Assembly: GCA_037044955.1 (NCBI GenBank)
Contig: JBAOHX010000001.1
Coordinates: forward strand, 62,001 to 126,000
DNA: 64,000 bases
Origin: JAJXWB01 sp037044955
GTDB taxonomy: Bacteria > Pseudomonadota > Alphaproteobacteria > Rhizobiales > Beijerinckiaceae
Reading direction: 5' to 3'
Positions 53,947-62,229 of the stretch are shown in pieces. The notes beneath the pieces are model-generated. The model saw only the letters and a program-made list of their open reading frames with translations. It had not been told where the DNA came from and ran no database searches. The position numbers were made by a program, and so were the translations under genes. Each line of letters opens with the position of its first letter. Within the stretch, counting starts at the first letter, position 1.

Positions 53947-55077
53947 ATGACGATCCTCGAGGCCCGTCGCGACGGGCCTTTCGAAGTCGACGTCTTTGCC
54001 GATATTGCGGCCGTGCGCGACGACTGGGCGGCGCTCGAATCGACAGGCGAATGCACGCCCTTCCAGACGCGCGCGTGGCTCGAGCCGTGGTACGAGATCG
54101 TCGCGCCGCATTTCGGCGCCGCCGCGCTTTTCGTGCGCGTGCGCGAGCGTTCCTCTGGCCGTCCCGTAATGCTGCTGCCACTGGTGAAGCGGCGCGACGC
54201 CGGTCTCACCCTCGTCGAATTCGCCGATCTCGGCGTCAGCGACTATCACGCGCCGCTGTTCGCGCCTCCGATGGGCGATCTGGGCGCGCAGGGGCCGGCG
54301 CTCTGGTCGAAGATACAGGCGGCGCTGCGGCCGGCCGATCTCTTTCGCCTGGAGAAAGTCCCCGCGACGGTCGGCGGCGCCCGCAATCCGCTGCAGGACA
54401 TCGCGCGCCGCCGCATGAATTTCTCGTCTTGGGACGTCGTCCTGCCGGGCGACCGCGCCGCATTCGACGCGGCGCTGCCGGATCGATCCTTCCTGCGCGA
54501 ACTCGCGCGCAAGGGCCGCCGCCTTGCCGGGCGCGGGCAGGCGCGCTTCGCCGAAGCGACGACGCCGGGCGACCTGCGTCGCGCCTTCGAGGCTTTGTGC
54601 GCGCAGCGTGCGGCGCGCTTTGCCGAGCTTGGCCGTGACAATATCCTGCAAGCTCAGCCCTTCCGCGATTTCTATGAACGGGTCGCGCTCGCGCCGCAGG
54701 ATCGCGTCGCCCGCCTCTTCACTCTGTCGGTAGACGACGAGATCGTCGCCACCGTCTTCGGCCTCGCGCGCAAGGGCCGCTTCTGCATGATCATGTCGAC
54801 CATCGGCGATGCGCGCTGGAAAAGCGCTTCCCCCGGCAATGTCGCGATGGGCCGCCTCGTTTCGCGATTGATCGAGGAAGGCGGCGGCGTGCTCGACTTC
54901 ACCATTGGCGACGAAGCCTACAAGCGCAGCTTCGGCGCCGCGCAGCGTCCGCTCGACGCCGGCGTGCTGAGCCTGTCCTGGCGCGGTTCGCCGCAGCTCG
55001 TCGCCGATTTCGCCAGGAAGATTCGCGGCCCCCGCGATCTCGCCCCCGCGGGCGTGGGGTCTCCGCGCGGACGCTAG
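53947..55077 (+). CDS. CelD/BioF2-like GNAT-family acyltransferase
   Basis: The 376-residue protein has the pattern of the Acetyltransf_6 family (CelD/FemAB-like) found in cellulose and exopolysaccharide clusters. Seen: an N-terminal WAALESTGECTPFQTRAWLE, LPLVKRRDAGLTLVEFADLG, SDYHAPLF, then the second GNAT half with FLRELARKGRRLAGRGQARF, AQRAARFAELGRDNILQ and VLDFTIGDEAYKRSFG. It probably acylates sugar residues of the polymer or its precursor. The start ATG 53947 begins at the family N-terminus; an upstream frame extension has no support. It lies beyond an AT-rich promoter region. Confidence 0.85.
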   Translation: MTILEARRDGPFEVDVFADIAAVRDDWAALESTGECTPFQTRAWLEPWYEIVAPHFGAAALFVRVRERSSGRPVMLLPLVKRRDAGLTLVEFADLGVSDYHAPLFAPPMGDLGAQGPALWSKIQAALRPADLFRLEKVPATVGGARNPLQDIARRRMNFSSWDVVLPGDRAAFDAALPDRSFLRELARKGRRLAGRGQARFAEATTPGDLRRAFEALCAQRAARFAELGRDNILQAQPFRDFYERVALAPQDRVARLFTLSVDDEIVATVFGLARKGRFCMIMSTIGDARWKSASPGNVAMGRLVSRLIEEGGGVLDFTIGDEAYKRSFGAAQRPLDAGVLSLSWRGSPQLVADFARKIRGPRDLAPAGVGSPRGR

Positions 55078-55188
55078 ATCATCGGTTGAACGCATGGCTG
55101 GCGCCAGCGTAGTGCGCGGCGGCGACGCTTGCCGTTCGCGTTCAATGCATGGACAGTGCGCTCCCCTTCATTCCACCGCCCCGGAATC

Positions 55189-56430
55189 ATGCAGCACGCC
55201 AATATCGACACGCGCTTTGCGCCGGACGGCGCCTACGCCAACATGCGGCTCGGCGTCTCGCTCGTCGCCGCCACGCTGCTTGCCGCCGGCATGTGGTCCA
55301 TCGTCGTCGTCATGCCGAAAGTGCAGGCCGAGTTCGGCGTCGCGCGCGCGGCCGCGTCCATGCCGTACACGCTCAGCATGGTCGGCTTCGCCGGCGGCGC
55401 CATGATGCTCGGCCGCTGGGCGGATCGCGTCGGCATCGTCGTTCCGCTCGCCGTTTCCGCGGTCGTGCTCGGGCTTGGCTTTCTCATCGCGGGGCTGGCG
55501 CCGAACATCGAGATCTTCACGGCGGCGCATGTCTTGATAGGCTTCGGCGCGGCCGTGGGCTTCGGCCCGCTCATCGCCGATATTTCGCACTGGTTCGTGC
55601 AGAGGCTCGGTCTCGCGGTCGTCGTCGTCGCGTCCGGCAATTATGTCGGCGGCGCGATCTGGCCGCTCGTGCTCAACCAGACCGTGCCGGCCTATGGCTG
55701 GCGCGCCAGCTACATCGCCATCGGCCTGTGCGTCGCCGCGGCCGTGCTGCCGATGTCTTTGGCGTTGCGCCGCCGCCCGGCCGAGCACACGATCGAGGCG
55801 GCGGCCGCCGCGACCGCCGCCGCGCAGGCCAATCTCGGCGTTTCCACGCGCACGCTGATGAACCTTCTGAGCGTCGCCGGCGTCGCCTGCTGCGTCGCCA
55901 TGTCCATGCCGCAGGTGCATATCGTCGCCTATTGCAGCGACCTCGGCTACGGCGTCGCGCGCGGCGCCGAAATGCTCTCGCTCATGCTGTTCCTCGGCAT
56001 TTTTTCGCGCGTCGCGTCCGGCTATGTGTCAGATCGCATCGGCGGCGCGAAAACCCTGCTGGTCGGCTCGGTCATGCAGGGCGTGGCGCTCATGCTCTAT
56101 CTCTTCTTCAACGGGCTGGCGTCGCTCTACGTCGTGTCGGGCATATTCGGCCTGTTCCAGGGCGGCATCGTGCCGATGTACGCGGTCATCTGCCGCGAAC
56201 TCCTGCCGCCGCGCGAAGCCGGCGCCCGCATCGGCGTGCTGGTCACGGCCACCATCGTCGGCATGGCCTTCGGCGGCTATTTTTCCGGCCTGATCTTCGA
56301 CTGGACGGGCTCCTATCGCATGGCCTTCCTGAATGGCGTGCTGTGGAACGCGGTGAACGTGTCGATCGTCGCCTGGCTGGTGTGGAAGCAGACGCGGCAG
56401 GGGCGCGTGGCGGAGGCGGCTGCACAATAG
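55189..56430 (+). CDS. MFS transporter
   Basis: The 413-residue protein has 12 predicted helices with typical MFS features: the loop-2/3 motif GRWADRVGIVVPL (the GXXXDRxGRR type), a second-half SGYVSDRIGGAKTLLVG and a central Ala-rich cytoplasmic loop (EAAAAATAAAQANLG). It resembles the carboxylate/oxalate:formate-like or sugar-phosphate-type branch of MFS; no substrate can be named. ATG 55189 (MQHANIDTRFAPDG) is used; an upstream ATG at 55129 adds unmatched residues. It stands alone and is not obviously part of the polysaccharide locus. Confidence 0.9.
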   Translation: MQHANIDTRFAPDGAYANMRLGVSLVAATLLAAGMWSIVVVMPKVQAEFGVARAAASMPYTLSMVGFAGGAMMLGRWADRVGIVVPLAVSAVVLGLGFLIAGLAPNIEIFTAAHVLIGFGAAVGFGPLIADISHWFVQRLGLAVVVVASGNYVGGAIWPLVLNQTVPAYGWRASYIAIGLCVAAAVLPMSLALRRRPAEHTIEAAAAATAAAQANLGVSTRTLMNLLSVAGVACCVAMSMPQVHIVAYCSDLGYGVARGAEMLSLMLFLGIFSRVASGYVSDRIGGAKTLLVGSVMQGVALMLYLFFNGLASLYVVSGIFGLFQGGIVPMYAVICRELLPPREAGARIGVLVTATIVGMAFGGYFSGLIFDWTGSYRMAFLNGVLWNAVNVSIVAWLVWKQTRQGRVAEAAAQ

Positions 56431-56657
56431 CTGCGGAGGCGTAGCGGACTCGGTTGGAGCTTGGCTTGAGATTTGACGCTGGGCCGACGACTCCTGCCGG
56501 TCGAGCGTCCCTGAGCGGCAGGACAAGCGGGCCTCCAGCCTCGCGAAGGACGACGGGCCGGGATCGCGCAGCCCGCGCTTGAGCGCCAGCGCCGCCGGTC
56601 CGGTCGATTTGCGGGCGAGCCCTCCTCCTTTCCTCCCCTTTACCATTGAATTCCGCC
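56431..56657. other. Intergenic region without a supported gene
   Basis: The stretch between the MFS gene and the toxin-antitoxin operator contains only GC-rich sequence with Ser/Arg-rich translations in all frames. It has no RNA signature, no strong repeat and no gene that I can support. Confidence 0.4.
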
Positions 56658-56685
56658 AATACTGACGCTATCTTGCGTCAATATT
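56658..56685 (+). promoter_or_regulatory. Operator-like inverted repeat of the Xre-RES operon
   Basis: AATACTGACGC (56658-56668) and GCGTCAATATT (56675-56685) form an inverted repeat with ten of eleven positions matching and a six-base spacer. It lies 31 bases before the antitoxin start. Xre-type antitoxins autoregulate their operons through such sites. Confidence 0.7.
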
Positions 56686-56715
56686 CTTGGCTTTAATGCA
56701 GGGAGGTCATGTCCC

Positions 56716-57066
56716 ATGGGCCTTGCCCAATATGCCGACGACGGCCTTTTCGCCCCGCGCAGGATTGCTGAAACCCTCCGCACGACCAGCGAGGAAGTCG
56801 CGCGAACAGCCGGGCTTGGCAAGGATGCGGTCCAGCGGCGGGACAGACTTCGCTCTGACCGCACCCAGCGGCGTTTGCGCGAGATGGTGGAGGTCATCAA
56901 CAAGGTCGAGCCACGTTTCGGCTCGGCGCTGATGGCCTACGCCTGGTATCGCTCGGAGCCGCTGCCGGGTTTTTCCGGACAGACGGCCATGCAGCTCGTC
57001 CGCAGCGGCCGGGCCGACGACGTGCTCGACTATATCGACGCTGTCGACGCCGGCGTGCACGCCTGA
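56716..57066 (+). CDS. Xre/MbcA/ParS-type antitoxin
   Basis: The 116-residue protein has an N-terminal helix-turn-helix (RRIAETLRTTSEEVARTAGL) and a C-terminal DUF2384 (MbcA/ParS/Xre) domain ending in FSGQTAMQLVRSGRADDVLDYID. The order, size and position fit the antitoxin of the RES-Xre systems that neutralises the downstream RES toxin and represses the operon. GGGAGG lies nine bases before ATG 56716. It is followed by the RES gene after two bases. Confidence 0.9.
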   Translation: MGLAQYADDGLFAPRRIAETLRTTSEEVARTAGLGKDAVQRRDRLRSDRTQRRLREMVEVINKVEPRFGSALMAYAWYRSEPLPGFSGQTAMQLVRSGRADDVLDYIDAVDAGVHA

Positions 57067-57068
57067 CC

Positions 57069-57572
57069 GTGCCGATCCGATACGAGGGCAAGCTCTATCG
57101 CGCGCTAAACCCGGTCTATGCTCGTGAACCGCTTTCGGGGCGGGGGGCCGCGCTGTACGGCGGCCGGTTCAATCCCAAAGGGACGCCGGCGCTCTATGCC
57201 TCCCAATCAGTGATGACGGCGCTCAGGGAAGCCAATCAAGTCGGCAATCTACAGCCGACGACGCTCATATCCTACGACGCGGAGATAGAGGCCATCTTCG
57301 ATTGCCGGGACGAAGCGGCGCTGGAGGCGGAGGGCGTCAGCCCCGACACGCTGGCTGCGGCGACATGGCGGGACGAAATGAAGACGACAGGCGAGGCGAA
57401 GACCCAGGCCTTCGCGCGTCGCTTGATGAACTCCGGGCGCAACGGTCTCATCGTCAGAAGCTTCGCGCCGGGCTCGACGCCCGACGATCTCAACCTCGTA
57501 CTCTGGAAATGGGGCGATGCAGCGCCTGCCCGCCTCGCCTTGATCGATGACGAGGGCCGGCTGTCGCGATAG
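57069..57572 (+). CDS. RES-domain toxin
   Basis: The 167-residue protein is a RES-domain toxin, an ADP-ribosyl-transferase-like fold that depletes NAD+ in known family members. Seen: LYRALNPVYAREPLSGRGAA, YGGRFNPKGTPALYASQ and TALREANQ, containing the Arg, Tyr and Glu of the active site, and GLIVRSFAPGSTPDDLNLVL. The start is GTG 57069, two bases after the antitoxin stop, a typical coupled pair. Its stop lies directly at the start of an SDR gene fragment, so the module appears to be inserted next to a truncated gene. Confidence 0.92.
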   Translation: MPIRYEGKLYRALNPVYAREPLSGRGAALYGGRFNPKGTPALYASQSVMTALREANQVGNLQPTTLISYDAEIEAIFDCRDEAALEAEGVSPDTLAAATWRDEMKTTGEAKTQAFARRLMNSGRNGLIVRSFAPGSTPDDLNLVLWKWGDAAPARLALIDDEGRLSR

Positions 57573-57855
57573 GCCGTGGCGCCGGTGAAGAATATCGCGC
57601 CGCGACCGCGCGGCAGCATATGTCGCGTAGCCTCCCGGCCGGCCAGGAAGCCCGAATAGCAGGCCATTTCCCAGACCTTCCGAAACACACGCTCGGTCGT
57701 TTCCAGGATAGGGAAACTGACATTGGCGCCGATGTTGAAGACGCAGGCCTCCAGCGGCGCGAAGCTCTCCGCTTCGTCGAGAAAGGCGATCACCTCGTCT
57801 TCTTTTCGAGCATCGAGAGTACGGCCATGCAGGACGCCCCCGGCCGCCCTTCGCA
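57573..57855 (-). pseudogene. Truncated SDR-family oxidoreductase remnant
   Basis: On the minus strand the sequence reads RTLDARKEDEVIAFLDEAES, then EACVFNIGANVSFPILETTE, RVFRKVWEMACYSGFLAGRE and AIFFTGATA, which match the middle of short-chain dehydrogenases (roughly residues 55-165 of about 260). The NAD-binding N-terminus and everything after GATA are missing. The fragment begins exactly where the RES toxin stop ends and fades near 57855. It is therefore a dead gene flank, presumably left by insertion of the toxin-antitoxin module or a deletion. Confidence 0.78.
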
Positions 57856-58206
57856 AAGGAGGTGCACACGCATCCAGGACCTGGCGCGGCGGATGCGGGA
57901 GGTAATGAGAATTCACCGCCGAGGCGGAGAACTCGATTGCCTGAATGGCGCCACTTCCTATTACGCGATGGGGTCGGCACGAGGAATGCTTACGCCGTTC
58001 GGTAGTTGTGGGCGCCGCAATGAAATCCTGCGTAAGCCTCCGAGACTCTTTCAATTGCACACAACTTCGCGTCAGTTGGCCCGCTCCGATGTCGAGCGTT
58101 ATCGTGTCCATGACGCCGGGTATATGGGGTGTCATAGATGAATGTCGGATCGGAGCCCGACCCGCCAGAAAGATGCTGAGTCGGCGCCGCCGCCGGTCAG
58201 GTCCGG
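57856..58206. other. Degenerate intergenic stretch
   Basis: About 350 bases between the SDR remnant and the GntR gene hold no gene I can support. Translations in all frames lack family motifs. It may be decayed flanking sequence from the same event that truncated the SDR gene. Confidence 0.4.
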
Positions 58207-58956
58207 CTACCGCGCTCGCCGTTTCAAGCGGCGATCCCGCTGGGCCTGCGCCTTGGCGTAACTGTCTTTCAGATAATCGATCAGCGCCTGCAGGCGACGG
58301 CAGAGTTCGTCTGCGTCGCGGCGTTCCAGCGCCTTCAACATCCGCTCGTGGTGCTGGATGATCGTGCTGCGGTCGCGCACATAGACAATGACCATATTGG
58401 TCACGGGCACGAGAGACTCGATCATCGCATACATCACAAACCGCAGCATCGTGTTTTGCGTCGCGTCGATGATCGCGCGGTGAAACTGAACATCGGTCGC
58501 GCAGAAATCCTCGTCGCTGAGAGCGGGATCGCGCTGGCGCTCGAGCGTGTCGCGCAGGGCAGCGAGCACATCCTCCGTCATGCGCTGCACGGCCATGCGG
58601 CAGCACAGGCCTTCCAACTGGATGCGCGCGTCGGCGATCTCGTCCATGTCGAGGCCGCCGACGGTGACCAGCATGGTGGCCGCCGTCGTAACGTTCTCCG
58701 CCAGTTCCTGAAGACTTAGACTATTGACGAACGTGCCGCCGGCCGGTCCGCGCTTTGACGAAATCAAATTCTGGGCGGCGAGGCGCTTGAGCGCCTCGCG
58801 CACGGTTGGCCGCGACACGCCGTAGCGCGCCGCCAGATCCTCCTCGGTCGGCAGCCGTTCGTCGCCTTTGAGGCGGCCTTCGAGAATCGCGGTGCGAATA
58901 TGCTCCGCGATCTGTTTCGCTGCGCTCTTGGTTACGATCTGCTCGTCGCCGAACAT
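58207..58956 (-). CDS. GntR-family (FadR/FCD subfamily) transcriptional regulator
   Basis: The 249-residue regulator has an N-terminal winged helix (AAKQIAEHIRTAILEGRLKG; LAARYGVSRPTVREALKRLA) and an all-helical FCD ligand-binding domain. The FCD has the metal/ligand residues in DVQFHRAIIDATQN and HHERMLKALERRDADE. It belongs to the FadR type that senses organic acids or acyl-CoA. ATG 58956 (MFGDEQIVTKSA) is preferred; the ORF extends further upstream without support. It lies 40 bases downstream of the acuI-like gene on the same strand. An operator fitting its family lies in the divergent promoter at 60026-60044. Confidence 0.92.
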   Translation of the reverse strand: MFGDEQIVTKSAAKQIAEHIRTAILEGRLKGDERLPTEEDLAARYGVSRPTVREALKRLAAQNLISSKRGPAGGTFVNSLSLQELAENVTTAATMLVTVGGLDMDEIADARIQLEGLCCRMAVQRMTEDVLAALRDTLERQRDPALSDEDFCATDVQFHRAIIDATQNTMLRFVMYAMIESLVPVTNMVIVYVRDRSTIIQHHERMLKALERRDADELCRRLQALIDYLKDSYAKAQAQRDRRLKRRAR

Positions 58957-58996
58957 GGAGGCACCTCGCTCGGGCCGGCGATTCGCCGCCCGCTGC

Positions 58997-59989
58997 TCAT
59001 TTCGACATAGCAACAACCGTGCGGCCGCGCACCCGTCCCGCGAGAATGTCCGCGCCGAGCCCCGGAATTTCGGGCAGGCCGACCTCCGAAGCGACCGCCT
59101 CCAGGTCCTGCGACGACAGCGCGGAAGCCAGGCGGTTCCAGGCTTCGGCGCGCCTCTGCTTCGGGCAATTGACGGAATCGACGCCGATCAGGGAGACGCC
59201 GCGCAGGATGAAGGGCGCGACCGTTGTCGGCAGGTCCATGCCGCCGGCAAGGCCGCAAGCGGCGACGGCGCCCTCATAGGCGATCGAGGCCAGCACGTTC
59301 GCCAGCAGCACGCCGCCGACCGTGTCGACGCCGCCCTTCCAGCGCTCGCCTTGCAGCGGCTTGCCGGGCGCCTGAAGCTCCGCGCGGCCGACAAAATCCT
59401 GCGCGCCGAGCGAACGCAGATAGTCGTGCTGCTCGGGCCGGCCGGTCACGGCGGTCACGTGGAAGCCGAGCTTGGCGAGCAGCGCGACGGCGACCGATCC
59501 GACGCCGCCGGCCGCGCCGGTCACCACCACCTTGTCGCCGGCCTGCAACCCGGCGCGTTCCAGCGCCATGACGCAGAGCATTGCGGTCAGGCCCGCCGTG
59601 CCGATCGTCATCGCCGCGCGATTGGTCATGGCTGCGGGAGTCTTCACGAGCCACTCGGATTTCACGCGGGCGCGCTCGGCAAAGCCGCCCGACCAGCCTT
59701 CGCCGACGCCCCAGCCGGTGAGAATGACGCGGTCTCCCTTCGCGAATTCCGGCGATTGCGAACTGCGGACGACGCCGGCGAAATCGATGCCGGGGATGAT
59801 GGGAAACTTGCGCAGGATCCTGTTCTTGTTCAGCAGCGCCAGCCCGTCCTTGTAGTTCAGCGACGAGAATTCGACGTCGACCAGCACATCCGCCTCGGGC
59901 AGGTCCGCATCCGTGATCTGTTCGAGTTTGACCGTCACCGGCCCCTTGTCGCCGTCCTGCCGCGCCACGATCGCCTGAAACTGCTGCAT
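58997..59989 (-). CDS. AcuI-type NADPH-dependent acryloyl-CoA reductase / MDR-family oxidoreductase
   Basis: The 330-residue medium-chain dehydrogenase-reductase belongs to the YhdH/AcuI group: SSLNYKDGLALLNKNRIL, IPGIDFAGVVRSSQSPEFAK, VVVTGAAGGVGSVAVALLAK for NADP binding, and GRPEQHDYLRSLGA, and it ends GRTVVAMSK. AcuI reduces acryloyl-CoA to propionyl-CoA; close relatives act on other enoyl or quinone substrates. Zinc ligands are absent, as usual for this branch. It precedes the GntR gene on the same strand and is divergent from the ABC binding protein gene. Confidence 0.88.
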   Translation of the reverse strand: MQQFQAIVARQDGDKGPVTVKLEQITDADLPEADVLVDVEFSSLNYKDGLALLNKNRILRKFPIIPGIDFAGVVRSSQSPEFAKGDRVILTGWGVGEGWSGGFAERARVKSEWLVKTPAAMTNRAAMTIGTAGLTAMLCVMALERAGLQAGDKVVVTGAAGGVGSVAVALLAKLGFHVTAVTGRPEQHDYLRSLGAQDFVGRAELQAPGKPLQGERWKGGVDTVGGVLLANVLASIAYEGAVAACGLAGGMDLPTTVAPFILRGVSLIGVDSVNCPKQRRAEAWNRLASALSSQDLEAVASEVGLPEIPGLGADILAGRVRGRTVVAMSK

Positions 59990-60025
59990 CCGTCCGTCCT
60001 CCTCACACTGGCCGGAGGCTACCTT

Positions 60026-60044
60026 ACAAATATTTGTTTGACAA
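60026..60044. promoter_or_regulatory. GntR-type operator in the acuI-like / ABC-binding-protein divergent promoter
   Basis: ACAAATATTTGT at 60026-60037 is a perfect 12-bp palindrome. TTGTTTGACAA at 60034-60044 overlaps it and fits the TNGTNNNACNA consensus of the FadR subfamily. A TTGACA hexamer (60038-60043) overlaps this site. The layout fits joint control of the divergent genes by the nearby GntR regulator. Confidence 0.62.
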
Positions 60045-60098
60045 ATAGAGAAATGGAGGAGAGCATCCGCCTCGGCCTCAGGCCAAGGGAGGAAAGCA

Positions 60099-61319
60099 AT
60101 GCGAAAGATTGTGCTTGGCGCGATCGCCGCGCTCGCGAGCGCCGCGCCCGTCGCCGCAGCCGATATGCCGACGTTCCGTGTCGGCGTCCTGAACGACCAG
60201 TCCGGGCTCTACGCCGATATCGCCGGTCCCGGCTCTGTCGAGGCGGCCAGGATGGCCGTTGAGGATTTCCAGCCCGAAAAGCACGGTTTCAAGGTGGAAG
60301 TGGTCGCGGCCGATCATCAGAACAAGCCCGACATCGGCTCCTCGATCGCGCGCAAGTGGTTCGACGTCGATAATGTCGACGCGATCGCGGACGTGCCGAC
60401 GTCTTCGGTCGCGCTGGCCGTGTCGCAGATCGCGAAAGACAAGGACAAGACGTTCCTGATCGCCAGCGCCGGCAGTTCGGACCTCACCGGCAAGTCGTGC
60501 ACGCCCAACAACGTCCATTGGACCTACGACACATGGGCGTTGGCGAACGGCACCGCGCGCGCCGTCATCGCCAGCGGCGGCAAGTCCTGGTTTTTCCTCA
60601 CAGCCGACTACGCCTTCGGCAAAGCGCTGGAACGAGACGCCGCCGAAATCGTGAATGCGAATGGCGGAACGGTCGTCGGTCACGTGCTCGCGCCGTTCCA
60701 GACTCCGGACTTCTCATCCTTCCTCTTGCAGGCGCAGCAGAGCAAGGCGTCCATCATCGCGCTGGCGAATTCCGGCGGCGACACGATCAATTCGCTGAAG
60801 CAGGCGCAGGAGTTCGGCGTTACGGCCGGCGCGCAGAAAATGGCGGGCTTGCTCGTCTTCCTGTCGGACGTACACGCGATGGGCTTGCCGATCGCCAAGA
60901 ACCTTCTGCTGACCGAAGCCTTCTATTGGGACATGAACGACAAGACGCGCGAATGGACCAAGCGCTTTGCGCCGCGCAACGGCGGCAAGTATCCAACCAT
61001 GAATCAGGCGGGCGCATATGCTGCGGTCCTTCACTGGATGAAGGCGATTGCAGCGATGGACAAGGTCAAGGCCAAGTCGGGCGCGGCCGTTGTCGCTGCA
61101 ATGAAGCAGATGCCGACCGACGACCCGCTGTTCGGCAAGGGCAGCATTCGCGCCGATGGCCGCACCATCCACGACATGTATCTGTTCCAGGTGAAGACGC
61201 CCGAGGAATCGAAGAAGCCGTATGATTATTACAAGCTCGTGAGCACGGTGCCCGGCGACAAGGCGTTCCGGCCGATGGCGGACGGCGGTTGCCCACTGGT
61301 CAGCGCGGGCGCCAAGTAG
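60099..61319 (+). CDS. ABC transporter substrate-binding protein (branched-chain amino acid/aromatic-type)
   Basis: The 406-residue periplasmic protein has a signal peptide (MRKIVLGAIAALASAAPVAA) and the type I periplasmic-binding fold of the LivJ/urea/aromatic-acid family: FRVGVLNDQSGLYADIAGPG, VEVVAADHQNKPDIGSSIAR, TPNNVHWTYDTWALANGTAR, SWFFLTADYAFGKALERDAA. Such proteins bind hydrophobic amino acids, amides or aromatic acids. No permease or ATPase genes follow; instead CoA-metabolising genes do, so the ligand may feed into the acyl-CoA pathway here. GGGAGG precedes the ATG. Confidence 0.9.
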   Translation: MRKIVLGAIAALASAAPVAAADMPTFRVGVLNDQSGLYADIAGPGSVEAARMAVEDFQPEKHGFKVEVVAADHQNKPDIGSSIARKWFDVDNVDAIADVPTSSVALAVSQIAKDKDKTFLIASAGSSDLTGKSCTPNNVHWTYDTWALANGTARAVIASGGKSWFFLTADYAFGKALERDAAEIVNANGGTVVGHVLAPFQTPDFSSFLLQAQQSKASIIALANSGGDTINSLKQAQEFGVTAGAQKMAGLLVFLSDVHAMGLPIAKNLLLTEAFYWDMNDKTREWTKRFAPRNGGKYPTMNQAGAYAAVLHWMKAIAAMDKVKAKSGAAVVAAMKQMPTDDPLFGKGSIRADGRTIHDMYLFQVKTPEESKKPYDYYKLVSTVPGDKAFRPMADGGCPLVSAGAK

Positions 61320-61410
61320 GACTATGCTGCAACGGGAGTCGGCGGCGCCAGCGTCGGCGCCTCTGACCGGGAGTCGCCTCGAGGCGGCCAAGATTCGCGG
61401 GAGCGGAGGA

Positions 61411-62229
61411 ATGGATTTCGAAACGATCGCCTATCGCGTGGAGGAATCCGTCGCGCATATGACCCTTTCGCGACCCGCGCGCACGAATGCGCTCAATGGC
61501 CGGATGCTCGAAGAGATCAACATGGCGATGGATCTGGCCGAAGCGGATGTCGCCGCGAAAGTCGTGGTCGTCTCGGGCGCCGGCGCCGCCTTTTCGTCCG
61601 GCTTCGATCTGAAAGAGCAGATGGAGCGTCGTCCGACCGGCTTCGATCAGTGGAAGCCGATCCTGCGCAAGGATTTCGACGCGGTCATGCGGTTCTGGCA
61701 CTGTCCGAAGCCCACGATCGCCGCCGTGCGTGGCCCCTGTCTCGCCGGCGCCTTCGAACTCAGTCTGGCCTGCGACATGACGATTGCGAGCGAGACCGCT
61801 TTCTTCGGCGAGCCCGAACTCAAATTCGGGGCCGGCATTGTCGCCATGGTGCTGCCGTGGCTGGTTGGCCCGAAGGTCGCCAAGGAAATCATTTTTCTCG
61901 GCGAAGACCGTCTTTCCGTCCAGCGCGCGCGGGAGCTCGGGATCGTCAACCGCATCGTGCCCGACGCCTCGCTGGAGACCGAAGCAGCGTTGGTCGCGAG
62001 GCATCTCTGCGCGATCGACCCCAATCTCCTGAAGCAGACCAAGCGCGCCATCAACCAGACGCTCGAGCGCCAGGGCATGCTCGATGCGCTGGAGACGGCG
62101 CTCGCCATCGATCTCGAAATCGAAGGTCCGGGCTCGCCGGACAAGATGGCCTTCATGGACATCGCGCGCGCCGATGGCCTGAAGGCGGCGCTCGCCTGGC
62201 GCGACGCCCGTTTTCCGGAGCGCAAATGA
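61411..62229 (+). CDS. Enoyl-CoA hydratase/isomerase family protein
   Basis: The 272-residue crotonase has the oxyanion-hole segments AAFSSGFDLKEQM and CLAGAFELSLACDMTIAS, and both catalytic glutamates are present (GAFELSL and GEPELKFG). Its C-terminal helix ends DIARADGLKAALAWRDARF. It probably hydrates an enoyl-CoA intermediate made from the ligand activated by the adjacent ligase. GGAGGA precedes ATG 61411; an upstream ORF extension is unsupported. Its stop overlaps the ligase ATG (ATGA), so they are probably coupled. Confidence 0.9.
   Translation: MDFETIAYRVEESVAHMTLSRPARTNALNGRMLEEINMAMDLAEADVAAKVVVVSGAGAAFSSGFDLKEQMERRPTGFDQWKPILRKDFDAVMRFWHCPKPTIAAVRGPCLAGAFELSLACDMTIASETAFFGEPELKFGAGIVAMVLPWLVGPKVAKEIIFLGEDRLSVQRARELGIVNRIVPDASLETEAALVARHLCAIDPNLLKQTKRAINQTLERQGMLDALETALAIDLEIEGPGSPDKMAFMDIARADGLKAALAWRDARFPERK

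Noticed and set aside
58868..60262. A 464-codon plus-strand frame opposite the GntR and AcuI-like genes
   Set aside because: Shadow of two motif-complete minus-strand genes. It also crosses the divergent promoter and the true start of the binding-protein gene.
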